From Primulina eburnea (Eukaryota > Streptophyta > Magnoliopsida > Lamiales > Gesneriaceae), in assembly GCF_022965805.1 (NCBI RefSeq), contig NC_133101.1, positions 43,437,642 through 43,501,641 on the forward strand: 64,000 nt of DNA, written 5' to 3'. How positions within the stretch are numbered: the stretch's first letter is position 1; the number at the start of each line of letters is the position of its first letter. Below are positions 1 to 10,451 of the stretch, piece after piece. The notes under the pieces are model-generated. The model was not told the origin of the DNA. It worked only from the letters and a program-made list of their open reading frames with translations, and made no database searches. The translations under genes and the position numbers were made by a program.

Positions 1-95
1 AGACTACCACATGGGTTTTAACCGGTTGGTTGACCTCGTGGCGGTCTGCTATTAAGAAAGAAATAAAAAATGTACCCTCCAATTATAATAAATAA
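1..95 (+). pseudogene. C-terminal end of antisense ORF, copia copy 1
   Basis: The frame ends at a TAA at 93-95 and is cut by the window edge. Its last ~20 codons match the end of the plus-strand frame at 42907-43284: both have Trp-x-(Ser/Thr)-x-Trp-Arg, then Ile, then a basic residue before Glu-Ile, then a stop after a Tyr/Asn-rich tail. The nucleotide sequences differ much more than these protein positions. The frame is antisense to the copia pol that ends near 290, with about 200 bp between the two ends, the same arrangement as in the second copy. I do not recognise the protein. It is a conserved antisense ORF of this copia family. Confidence 0.5.
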
Positions 96-289
96 AATGT
101 TTGATTAAATTATCGTTGTCTTTACTTTTCTGCATACAAACTGGTGTTAGATGAATATCATGCAATTGAAAATACTTCAACTGAAATGATGTAAACTGGC
201 AACTAACTGAATAAGTAATTAACATATGAAAACAGACTCAATTACAAAAAAAAATGATAATAACCATGATATAATCAAGTTAAATCAGT

Positions 290-3013
290 TAAACCAATTA
301 TATTGCAAAAGTAAGAAAAATTAGTCTCGGGTAGTGGTTTGGTGAAGATGTCAGTTGCTCGTTGTTCAGTTGAAACATACTCCAGTCTGATGGCTTTCTT
401 CAAGGCATGATCTCTGATAAAGTGATGCCTGACATCAATGTGCTTGGTCCTTGAGTGAAGAACTGGGTTGTAAGTGATAGCAATCGTACTAGTATTGCCA
501 AAAAATATGGGAGATTCTTTGGCAATAACTCCGTAAACTTTCAGTTGTTGCTGGATCCAGAGCAGTTGAGCACAGCAACTTCCAGCAGCAAGATATTCTG
601 CTTCAGTTGTGGAAGTAGCTATGGATGTCTGCTTGTTGCTGAACCAAGAAATCAGTCTGTCCCCTAGAAACTGACATGATCCACTAGTACTTTTACGATC
701 AAGCTTACATCCGGCATAATCTGCATCTGATTATCCAACTAAATTTAAAGAAGAGTCTTTAGAGTACCATAGCCCAACATTTGGCGTGCCTTTAAGATAT
801 TTTAAAATACGTTTGGCAGCTGAAAAATGCGATTGCTTAGGGTTTGATTGAAATCTAGCACACATACAGACATCAAATACAATATCAGGACGACTAGCAG
901 TTAGTTACAACAGTAAACCTATTAAACCTCTGTAGAGTGTCGTCTCAACTGATATTCTCCCTTAATCATTTCATTGTCCAGTTTTACTGATGAACTCATG
1001 GGAGTACTTGCAGCTGAACATGATTCCATGCCAAATTTCTTGAGCAACTCCTTTGTGTATTTATTTTGATTGATAAAAATACCAGTTTTCAATTGCTTCA
1101 CTTGCAGTCCAAGGAAAAATGTCAGTTCACCCATCATGCTCATTTCAAATTTGTTCTGCATCAATTTAGCAAATTTCTCACATAATTTGGGGTTAGTTGA
1201 CCCAAATATGATATCATCAACACAAATTTGCACAAGTAAGATATGATCATTCTTAGAAAATTTGAACAATGTCTTGTCAACTGATCCAACAGTAAAATCA
1301 TGATCAGTTAAGAATTTTGAATGTGTCTCATCAAATCTCTTGGGGATTGTTTAAGACCATATAAAGCTTTGTTCAAATAATATACATGATCAGGAAAAGA
1401 GTGATTGATAAAACCCTGAGGTTGTTCAACATAGACTTCTTCTTGCAACTGATCATTCATGAATGCACTCTTTACATCTATCTGGTAGACTTTAAAATTC
1501 TTAAATGATGCATAGGCAATGAATATTCTGATTGCCTCCAGTCTTGCAACTGGTGCATATGTTTCATTGTAATCAATTCCTTCTTCTTGCCTGTATCCTT
1601 GTGCTACTAGCCTTGCTTTGTTGCGCACAACTAAGCCATCTTCGTTTAGTTTTTCATGTACACCCACTTTGTACCTATAATAGTTTTTGAAACTGGTCTT
1701 GGAACTAGGTTCCAGACATTGTTATGGGTAAATTGATTTAACTCCTCTTTCATAGTATTTATCCAGTTAGGATCAGCAAGGGCCTCGTCAGTTTTCTTTC
1801 GTTCCAATTGTGAAACAAAAGCAGAATGAATAAACAAGTTAAGCATTTGAATTCTTGTTCTTACCGGGTCATATGGATTACTTATCACCATTTCTGGTGG
1901 AGGTGATTTCTTCCATCTGAGTTCAGTGTTTGCTGATTCTATATCAGCAACTGCTTCTATTGGCAACTGGAAGTTTTCAGTTTCAGTTGGAGTTGTATCA
2001 GTTGGCAACTGAATACATCTGTTTGCTCCACCAACTTATTATCAGGAGCAGGTTCATGTTCAACATTTTGAACTAGTATCTCTGGTTCAGGAGTTTGAAG
2101 GATGTTTCGATTGATATGATTTCTTCTTCATTATCATCCTCCAAACTGATCTCTGTAAATCGATCAAGTAGCTCAACTGGATCAGTTGGCTTATCAGTTA
2201 GTATAGTTTCATAAAAAACAACATGGATAGATTCTTCAACATTTAAAATTTTTTTATTAAAAACTCTATATGCTTTGCTAACTGAAAAATATCCAAAAAA
2301 TATTCCCTCTGCAGATTTAGCATCAAATGCCTTTAAATAATTTTTACCATTATCAAGAAAAAAACATCCGCAGCCAAATATCTTGAAGAAAGAAAACCAC
2401 ACATTTTCTTCCATGCAAGATCTCATATGGTATTTTAGCATGATTCTAGTTAATCATTGATCTGTTCTGAGTATAACATGCAGTGTTTACTGCTTCTGCC
2501 CAAAACCTTAGAGAAATACCAGAATCAGCAAACATTGTTCTAGCAGCTTCTTTGAAGGTCCGATTTCTTCTCTCAGCTACACCATTTTGCTGAGATGTTC
2601 TAGCTGCTGAAAGCTCATGCTTGATTCCAGTATTTTCTAGAAAAGTTGAAAGATTTTGATTGATGAATTCAGTGCCTCTGTTAGACCTTATTCGATCAAT
2701 CCCAATTGATTTTTCATTTAAAAAGCTTCTGAAGAGCTTAATCAGTTGTGCAGTAGTTTGGTTTTTGGATTTGAGAAAATTACTCAAGTAAATCTTAAAA
2801 AATCATCTACAACCACCAAGGTGTATTTCATCCCCACTAGCCTCATGATTGGTATAGGACCAAATAGATCCATATGTAACAGTTCTAAGCATCGGGAAGA
2901 AGATTTAAAACCTTGTTCTTAAAAGAAGATCTTACTTTTTTACCAAACTGACATGCTGAACAAATTTTATCTTTGGAAAAATCCATTTTGGGCAAACCAG
3001 TTTCAAGATCATA
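290..3013 (-). pseudogene. Ty1/copia (SIRE-like) pol, copy 1: integrase, RT, RNase H
   Basis: Read on the minus strand, the copia pol order is visible: end of the GAG-pre-integrase zinc region (~3013-2800), integrase core (2787-2446, with the Asn-Gly-Val-Ala-Glu-Arg-Arg motif), integrase tail (2441-2073), linker (2008-1700), RT (1667-922) and RNase H ending at a Thr-Asp-Ile-Phe-Thr-Lys-Pro-Leu-Pro motif near 345-320. Several frameshifts and stops break it. The second integrase Asp is Asn (Arg-Ser-Asn-Arg-Gly-Thr-Glu) and the RT box reads Cys-Val-Asp-Asp instead of Tyr-Val-Asp-Asp. It polymerised and integrated retrotransposon cDNA when intact; here it is dead. The 5' side is cut at 3013, where unrelated gypsy sequence begins without a visible TSD. 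Confidence 0.88.
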
Positions 3014-4689
3014 ACTCAATCAATGCTCAATTCCGAGAGGAATACGATAGCTTCATCACGATATTCCTGGAAATGTAAACCCATTTCCATTCAGGAATCG
3101 ATAAGCTATATAACCAATCTCCTGGTTTATTTCTTTCTATCTTCATATGTCGGCAATTCAGACGTTTTAATACAAACTCAGCCATATCTAATCTCATCTG
3201 TTTCAACTAAAACTATCTTTTTAAAGTACCATACATTTCTGCTATCACGATAAATGCTGAATCAATTATTGTGCATTTCAGACAATACCTGTTATTCTGA
3301 TCGATGCCCCGTTCTGACTGTCAATATCGAGTTCTGAACATTCTGATCAACTTTCTGAGCTGTTTTAATTATCTAACTCAACTCTGATTCAGCCAGTACC
3401 ACATAAATTCTCCACTGTTTACTATCTGTTTCAAATATGGATTCATATCGATTTCAAACACGGATTCAGAACAACAACAATATTCAATCAGATTAAAAAC
3501 ATTACTCATCGATACTAATCTGCTAACTCATAAAACTGTAATGTCTGATAATGCTATCAGACTCAGCCAACTGATCATGACTTTAACTGTGCTAAGATCA
3601 ATCAATATATTATCCTCGGATATAACATACTCCGAATAAAAGTTGTCTTAATCAAGATTCACAATTCAACAGTTTCTGTATACCACTTTTCAATTCTCAG
3701 AATATTCAATACAATATTCAGATATTCAACCAAATTAGACATATTCTTCGAGTATATCATAATATCACAGATAAAATAATCATAGATAAGATGAGCATAA
3801 AATCATCATAATACTTCTGAACACATGTTTCATCAATCCACAAATATAGCTGGAGCATCCCAAATAGAAACACTCAATCAAATGTAAGTCTCGACTAGAA
3901 ATCTTTTAACTGGTCATCCCAATCTTTCAATTCAATCAATATCATTCTGGACGAAGTTCTAAAATAAGAACAATACCTGGTATCAAGTCAAGACTGAAAT
4001 CAATTTCTCGGACTGAAAGCAAACCCGAAGTCTCATCTGTGGAAAACATCAGCAACTCTCATTCCTTTGGTAAATCGGCCGATGGTAAGCTCGGTTTCAG
4101 TAAATGAACTGAATACATAAGGAATTCCTCCGTTCCTTTCAATAATCATCGTGTCATGAACATTACGGATATCAAGGAAATTCTAGATCTGGAATCCTTA
4201 TCGTAATATTTCTATTCATCAGCCCTATCCGGTCTGAATCTTATCAATTTCTGGCAAAATCGACGGTAATTCTGTACTTGATTAACATATCAGTACCGAT
4301 AACTTAGTCAAAATCAGACAACTCAAGTACTATATCATCTAACTCAATCTCATATCTGTTATACTGCAGCATACAAGGTCTAACAGATGTCACTGATACA
4401 AAACCTCTCCCAAACAGAAAAGAGATCAATACTATAGCATATAATAACTCAACAACCAAAGCATATATCAATGCAATTTATTCACAGATAATCGTATGGA
4501 ATGCATTAGTATCTATCAATACATATGCAACATAACCATACAGGAAACAATTACCTGCAGCTACATCGTCAGGTGTGTCCTGGCCTGGGCTGTGATTGAG
4601 GAGTCGTCGGCGGTTGGAAAGAGTGAACAACCGATGATTGTCTACCAGGCGAGGCCATTGATCCCGATGGTTATGCTCCCTGAGATCGT
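3014..4689 (-). pseudogene. Decayed gypsy pol start (aspartic protease and linker)
   Basis: This continues the gag at 4690-5555 on the minus strand. Around 4545-4490 a degraded protease motif is visible (Leu-Ile-Asp-Thr followed by a damaged Gly-Ala-x-His stretch). Around 4325-4265 a second protease landmark resembles the usual Ile-x-Gly-x-Asp-x-Leu block. The remainder down to 3014 has no open frame longer than ~75 codons on this strand and looks like pol upstream of RT, heavily mutated. RT itself is missing because the copia junction at 3013 cuts the element. Confidence 0.55.
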
Positions 4690-5555
4690 TGGAAACCTTT
4701 CTGTGGACAAACTCTAGCAAAATGTCCCGATTGTTTGCAGATGTGGCAACTATCAAGTACTCCTTGGCATTGCTCTGTAGAATGTCTTCCTCCACAAGTT
4801 ATGCAATAAACTCTGGTATAACTCTGGTTAGAACTACTGGAGCTCGACGAACCACTCCCTAACTTCTTAAACTGTTTCTTGTGAGCTTTCAAGAAATCTT
4901 TCTTTCCCCCACTACTACTGCCCCTATCAAATCTAGACGGTGATTGCAAGAATTGAGCTAGAGGTTGTTGTTTCTGGGGGTGAGCAACATACGACATTTC
5001 TCGTTGTTGTATCAAACTTGCCTCAGCTCTCTTTGTCATGTTCAAGGCGTCAGCAAAATAATGGGGTCGTTCCACATTTATCAATGTAGATATTTCAGGA
5101 TTCAATCTGCTGATGAACTGATCCACTACAGCTTTATTATTCCCAGCCACCTGAGGAGCAAAACGTAGTAAAGCAGAAAATTTTGCCATATATTCTTCAA
5201 TATTCATCTGGCCCTGTGTCATGTTGGCAAACTCTTTACTCTTATCTTGTAGGTACGATACTGGGACAAATCTTTTACGAAACTCAACTCTAAAGATTTT
5301 CCACATAATCACGGTATCCTGCTGTTCCAAGGCTTCCTTGGTTGCGATCCATCAATTCTTTGCGACCTCGTATAACTAATGCCCAATCAATCTAACTCTA
5401 TGTTCATCTGAGTGATCAAGTGATTCAAATAACACTTCAATATCATTCAGCTAACACTCACAATCATCAGACGTCTCCGTACCCCTCAGAATCGGCGAAT
5501 GAAATGGCTGAAACCTTTTCAACATTGTTTCCATCGGAGTTTCTGACACATCCAT
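4690..5555 (-). pseudogene. Gypsy gag with CCHC zinc knuckle (element of LTR1)
   Basis: This is a nucleocapsid/capsid protein of a Ty3/gypsy element, probably Tekay-like. The open part, 5330-4671, holds the gag core (Trp-Lys-Ile-Phe-Arg-Val-Glu-Phe, then Phe-Ala-Asn-Met-Thr-Gln-Gly), a Ser/Gly-rich linker, a first cysteine cluster and a standard CX2CX4HX4C knuckle near 4735-4695. Between 5555 and 5330 the frame continues from a likely ATG at 5555-5553 but carries several in-frame stops. The primer-binding site at 5863-5852 and the LTR from 5869 lie just upstream, so this is the 5' end of a minus-strand element. Confidence 0.75.
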
Positions 5556-5851
5556 CTGATAACCCGAAGTACCACCGGATTGTGGAATTCTTCGAGGAGG
5601 TATATCTGATTACCAAAAGAATTACTAACCAAATACAACAAACCTAATTCAGTCCTCCTCTGATCATCTTACTGCTGATCAAGAATCGGTTCTGATTCAT
5701 TCTCAATAATACATATGATTAATAAAATCAGATAATCAAGTAAACATGTATTTCAAAGCAGTAAAACATAATGCCATGCTAGCATGTAAAAGCAGGAAAG
5801 AAAACTCAATCTACCCCGCACTCTATTCTATCTCAATCTAAAGGATCTATC

Positions 5852-5863
5852 GCTCTGATACCA
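5852..5863 (-). other. Primer-binding site (initiator tRNA-Met type)
   Basis: The minus strand reads TGGTATCAGAGC, the common plant tRNA-Met primer site. It sits five bases from the LTR end (…CCCCACA) at 5869. This fixes the orientation of the gypsy element: its 5' LTR is to the right and gag-pol runs leftwards. Confidence 0.8.
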
Positions 5864-7673
5864 CATGTTGTGGGGACCCGGACGCTAATTCATGTTCTAA
5901 TCATTATTAATGTCAAATATAACAATTAAGAAAAGTGGGAATAAATTTTTTTTCCTTTTTAAATGTAAATGCGAAAACGTAATGTAATCTAACTGATATA
6001 CATATCAATATCAAAGTACAAAACATGTACTACACGTCTCTATCTCAACTAAATTCAACGACTATACATCCAGTGCTGAATCCTATCCTGCTTCTGGGCC
6101 CGGATCTCCACGCTATCTATAATCAAGGTCCGTAGTCTCCACTCTAATCACGATCTCTCTTCATCTCCTCGACCCCGATCCTGTCCCACCTGTTGTCATG
6201 CACAGATACAAACACGTCAACAGCCGGATAAATCACGTGAGAAATATATCCCATTATAAATTAACGAAACATGCAATCATATAAGCAAGGTAAAAGCATG
6301 TAGCAAATATCAATAACATATATCAAAATCTGAAACATAATCAATATAAATTCATTAATCAGACTCGTGACTCCACGTCTCAGACTAGACTTAATCCTAG
6401 TCTAGGGATCCCGGTTTTCAGATGTTGGCATTCCTATATCGAACATCAGTAATAGAAGAAATTCCAATTCTATCCACTTCGATATAACCAAAAATCCGTT
6501 GTATTGACCTATCCGTCACAGACTTTGGCACTATCGCCAATCCACTATTTTGTGACAATGTGCAATGTGCCAGTGACGATTCCATCACTATCAGAACTTA
6601 TGTCACAAGATCACTCGTCTAATACTCATCTAATACATGCTCCTATAAATCCATAGAACAAGCATATCAATTCAAATCCATGTAAATAATAACAATAAGT
6701 ATGTGATTTAGGGAAACTCAAGTAAATCCTACTCGAGTCGTTCTCCCGGTACCACATTGACTTATACCTTTGTCTTCTCGATCTGACGAAGTCGAAGTCT
6801 CGAAGTCAAATCTGTCCATAACAAATCTGAAATGACAATATCGAATAGACTGTGTCAATGTACAACTCAATTCAAGACTTGTTCTGATCAATATGCAAAT
6901 CAAGACATAATCTGATCAATGTCAATGATATCATGATACAATCTCAATCAATATTAAATCTGATCAAAATCAATCTACTGATATGTCGACGACATAACAA
7001 TACAGTCTTGATAATCCCGTCAATCTCAACCTCACAGATATAATACCACAACTCATAATCAATATCAGTACAACCCATAATCTTAACAATAACAGATCAT
7101 AATTTCAAATCCGTACAATCTCGCAATACCGGCGATACAATATGAGTAGATACGAATCAACAACTCATCTGATCCAAGTCTGAATAATATCAATATACCC
7201 AACAATATAATATCAACCAGATATCAATCCCAACACCCCATAATCGATAATAACTCAAATCTGATATCAATTCAATCTAATCAAAATCAAATCAATTTTG
7301 AAAATTCATTATAATTTCATACGGTATCTGTTCTTCGATCCGGTTTCGATTATACGATGTCTGATATCGTAAGAACAACATATATCAATCGTATCTGATT
7401 CTGGCAGTATTCTAATTTCAAATCATATCAAAACGTAACAAAACTTACGTCCTGTTGTAGCTGTCGTCGCTAGGAACTCAGTACTGAAGTCGGATTAAAA
7501 TTCTGGCGGACGGATTTCTCACAACACTCAAATTCCTATCGTGAAAACTATAAACTTCCGAAAGTTCCTCCGTGCTTTCCTTTTTTTTTTTTGTTTCTCA
7601 GCTGATGGAACGAAAATTTATATATATCAATGCATGCCTCAACAAAACGTGGCTTATTCTTTGCACTGCACGT

Positions 7674-7920
7674 CTCGCGTATATGCGCGACTACCATTGG
7701 CACATATGCGCGAGACACAAAGTCTCGTCGCGTAGCATCACAGCAGCTCGCGCAAATGCGCGCACATCTTCCGTGCATATGTGCGAGGCTTTCTTCACAA
7801 CTCTCGGGAACCCTCGCGCACATGCGCACACTGCTCGCGCATTTGAGCGAGGTCTTCTGCCACCTTCGCGAATATGTGCAGCTCCTTTTCGCGCATGTGC
7901 GCGAGGTATTCTGTCCTCGC
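7674..7920. repeat. Array of GCGCATATGCGC-like palindromes in LTR1
   Basis: About eight degenerate copies of a self-complementary 12-mer (core CGCATATGCGC or CGCACATGCGC), spaced roughly 25-35 bp. The array produces several overlapping spurious ORFs rich in Arg, His, Met and Ala on both strands. Confidence 0.8.
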
Positions 7921-9620
7921 ACATAATTCGTGTTTTCGTACGTATTTCCTGTCTATTTCTGGTCTGATCCATTCTGCCTGTTGTGAGGACCCGGACTCTA
8001 TTCATCTTCTTAATCATCTTTGGGATTTAATTATCAATTAAAATAAACAGGGTGTAAATATTTTTCTTTTTAAAATGTACATGCGGAACGTAATAGAATT
8101 GAACTAATAAACATCTCAGTATAAAAGTACAATAATATACAACAATCACTCACACTAGTCTAAGGTTCAACTACTACTTTCAAGTATCAAGCCAAGTTTA
8201 CAATAAGTCCGGAATCTCCACTCTAAACTCGTCTTCTCTCATCTTCTTCTCGACCCTGATCTTGTCCCACCTGTTGTCATGCACACGTACAAAACAAGAC
8301 AACAGCCGCATACTCCGGTGAGAATAAATCCCAGTATATAACATGGTAGACATGCATATACACAATATAAATTATAAAGCATACTATCATGCATAAAATC
8401 AATAACAATAGGTTCCATACTCTATGAAACCAAATCCAAATAAGCATGCAGTAACAATGGCTTCCATAATCTCTGAAACCAAAACAAAATAAGCATGCAA
8501 CTCAATTCAATCCATATCTGAATTCGACTCGACTCTAACTCTAGGGATCCCAGTGTGAATAAGACGTCACTGGCTGTCACCTACCCTCCCAATCGAGGTG
8601 ACTGTACGTCTTATTCCTAGACTTTGGTCCTGTCTGTATCGAATGTCTACAATCGGAGTGAATCTGATCCGAAGCGTCGATACCACCGAACGTCTAGTTT
8701 GGCATGTCTGCCAAGAACTCTCCTATCTCAAATGCTTGAATATAGATCTATAAACAAGGCATCATCATATCAAGAGAATTGAATATAATTCTATAAACAA
8801 TTCGAAATCATATCAAAAGATAAACAACAATTCTAGTATGTGATTTTGTTGGGAAACTCAAATTGAATCTCATTTGAGTTATGTCTTCCCCAAACAAAAC
8901 ATGAATTATACCTTTGTCTTCCCGGTCTGACGAAGACGAAGCCTTGTATTCCAATCTGTCCATAACCAGTCTGGCAATGACAATTCACATAAATACCATA
9001 TCAGTATATAACTCAATTCAGGACCTGTTCTGATCAATACAAAACTCAGTATATAATCTGATCCATATCTGAACAAGATATAATCGAAATCATTACTGAA
9101 TCTGATCAATCTCAATCAATACTGAATCTGATCAATATCAATATACTGATGTTTCGACAACATAACAATACAGTCTTGATACCCCGTCAATCTCACATCA
9201 CAGATATAATACCACGAGTCATAATCGGTATTAATATAACTCATAATCTCAATATCGGTATATTCAAAATCAGTAATACACAAATCTGATATCAAATCTC
9301 AATCAATATCTTTCGAAAATCATAACAATTGCATAACCAGTCTATTCTTTAATCTGACTTCAATTATACAATATCTACTGTAGCAGAAACATCATATCTG
9401 ATTCGTATTCAATTCTGAAAATATCATAAATTCAAATCATGTCTAAACGTAACAACACTTACGTCCAGTTGTAGCCTGCGTCTCTAGGAACACAGTGTCG
9501 TACTCGGATTCAAATTTGAACAAGTAGATCGACCAAAATCTTAGCTTAAAGCCGAAGGAACTTACGGATTCCCAAAGGAAATCTCGTTTCTTATTTCTTG
9601 ATTCTGGGAAATCATTTGCC

Positions 9621-9623
<3 letters not shown>

Positions 9624-9670
<47 letters not shown>
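9624..9670. repeat. (AT)n microsatellite in LTR2
   Basis: An uninterrupted TA run of about 45 bp followed by a short cata repeat. It lies directly beside the palindrome array, as in the LTR at 61536-61610. Confidence 0.95.
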
Positions 9671-9673
<3 letters not shown>

Positions 9674-9719
9674 CATAGCATGCAAGAAAGCAAGTGGCAT
9701 CGTGCATGTTCTGCACGTT

Positions 9720-9950
9720 TTGCGCATATGCGCGAACAAGGTCGCGCATATGCGCCGGTAGCTCGCACCAGCATTTTGCCTGCTCGCGCATATGCGCCAT
9801 CTACGTCGCGCATATGCGCCAATCATTCTGCCTATCCCGCGCATATGCGCCATCTACGTCGTGCATATGCGCCAAACATTCTGTACGTTCCGCGCATGTG
9901 CGTGCATTCAAGTCGCGCATGTGCGCCGATACATGTCGCGCATGTGCGCG
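9720..9950. repeat. Array of GCGCATATGCGC palindromes in LTR2
   Basis: About nine copies of the palindrome GCGCATATGCGC or close variants (GTGCATATGCGCC, GCGCATGTGCGC). Part of the array is a higher-order repeat in which two palindromes and the word 'catctacgtcg' recur. Confidence 0.9.
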
Positions 9951-10154
9951 GGAACTCTCCTTATAATTCATGTCAAATCTTCTCTTGGTTCTCCCGATCT
10001 GATCCGTTCTGTCTATAATTTTCTAGATTAATAAATAAATCATTTCAGATTAATCTCAGATTATAGTAATAAAATCTCTGACCTTACACCTATAATCACA
10101 TCAATTATCACTAAATCATTTCAGATTACGGTAATCAAATTCTCGGGCCTTAAA

Positions 10155-10451
10155 ATAAATATGGTCATCCATCTTTTAATATGGAGAATTGTAAGGAAAG
10201 TTGAAATTCGAGGTTATAATAGTAGCATCACTAAGTTATTATGCGTCTTTTTAAGTTGCAACTCGCAAATAAGGATTTTGAAGGAAAAATTAATTGGGAT
10301 CAAGGAGACGTAAGGACATTCTAGAACTTAAGTTTTATCAGAGTTGCGCAGCGGAAGCATGGATTTTCGGGATACTAGAACTAAGTCTAAACTTTGGGTT
10401 ATTAAAGATAAGCGAATTTCGAGGACGGAATTCAATTTAAGGGGGGAAGAT
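10155..10451 (+). pseudogene. 3' end of a plus-strand gypsy internal region with polypurine tract
   Basis: No coding frame survives. The segment ends with the block found at the 3' end of plant chromovirus internal regions (AATTTCGAGGACGGAATT…), the same block as at ~54864-54880, followed by a purine-rich run AAGGGGGGAAGA (about 10439-10450) directly before an LTR start. I read it as the untranslated 3' end and polypurine tract of the element whose LTR follows. Confidence 0.6.

Larger units (their letters stand above)
7982..10089 (-). mobile_element. Solo LTR (LTR2) nested in LTR1, same family
   Basis: The plus strand begins TGTGAGGACCCGGAC and ends CTCTGACCTTACA, matching both ends of LTR1 and of the solo LTR at 60164-62086. 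It is flanked by cctgt (7977-7981) and cctat (10090-10094), a 5-bp TSD with one mismatch. The LTR1 sequence resumes exactly after it. Length is 2,108 bp. No internal domain remains, so it is a solo LTR formed by LTR-LTR recombination. Confidence 0.85.
5869..10154 (-). mobile_element. 5' LTR (LTR1) of gypsy element, interrupted by LTR2
   Basis: Starting at the TGTGGGGACCC end next to the primer site, this LTR runs to 7981. It is interrupted by LTR2 (7982-10089) and resumes at 10090 with the same LTR tail, ending near 10154 (…CTCGGGCCTTAAA). Without the insertion it is about 2.2 kb. It carries a palindrome array at ~7674-7920. Its own outer TSD is not visible because the other end of the element is lost. 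Confidence 0.8.

Noticed and set aside
7674..7920. Regularly spaced short repeats resembling a CRISPR array
   Set aside because: Repeats are only ~12 bp, degenerate and fully palindromic, spacers are unequal and related, and the DNA is a plant LTR.
7548..8017. Several overlapping ORFs of 60-130 codons on both strands over the palindrome array
   Set aside because: Their peptides are just translations of the repeated palindrome (Arg/His/Met/Ala-rich) and occur in all frames; the same happens at 9562-10031 and 61319-62050.
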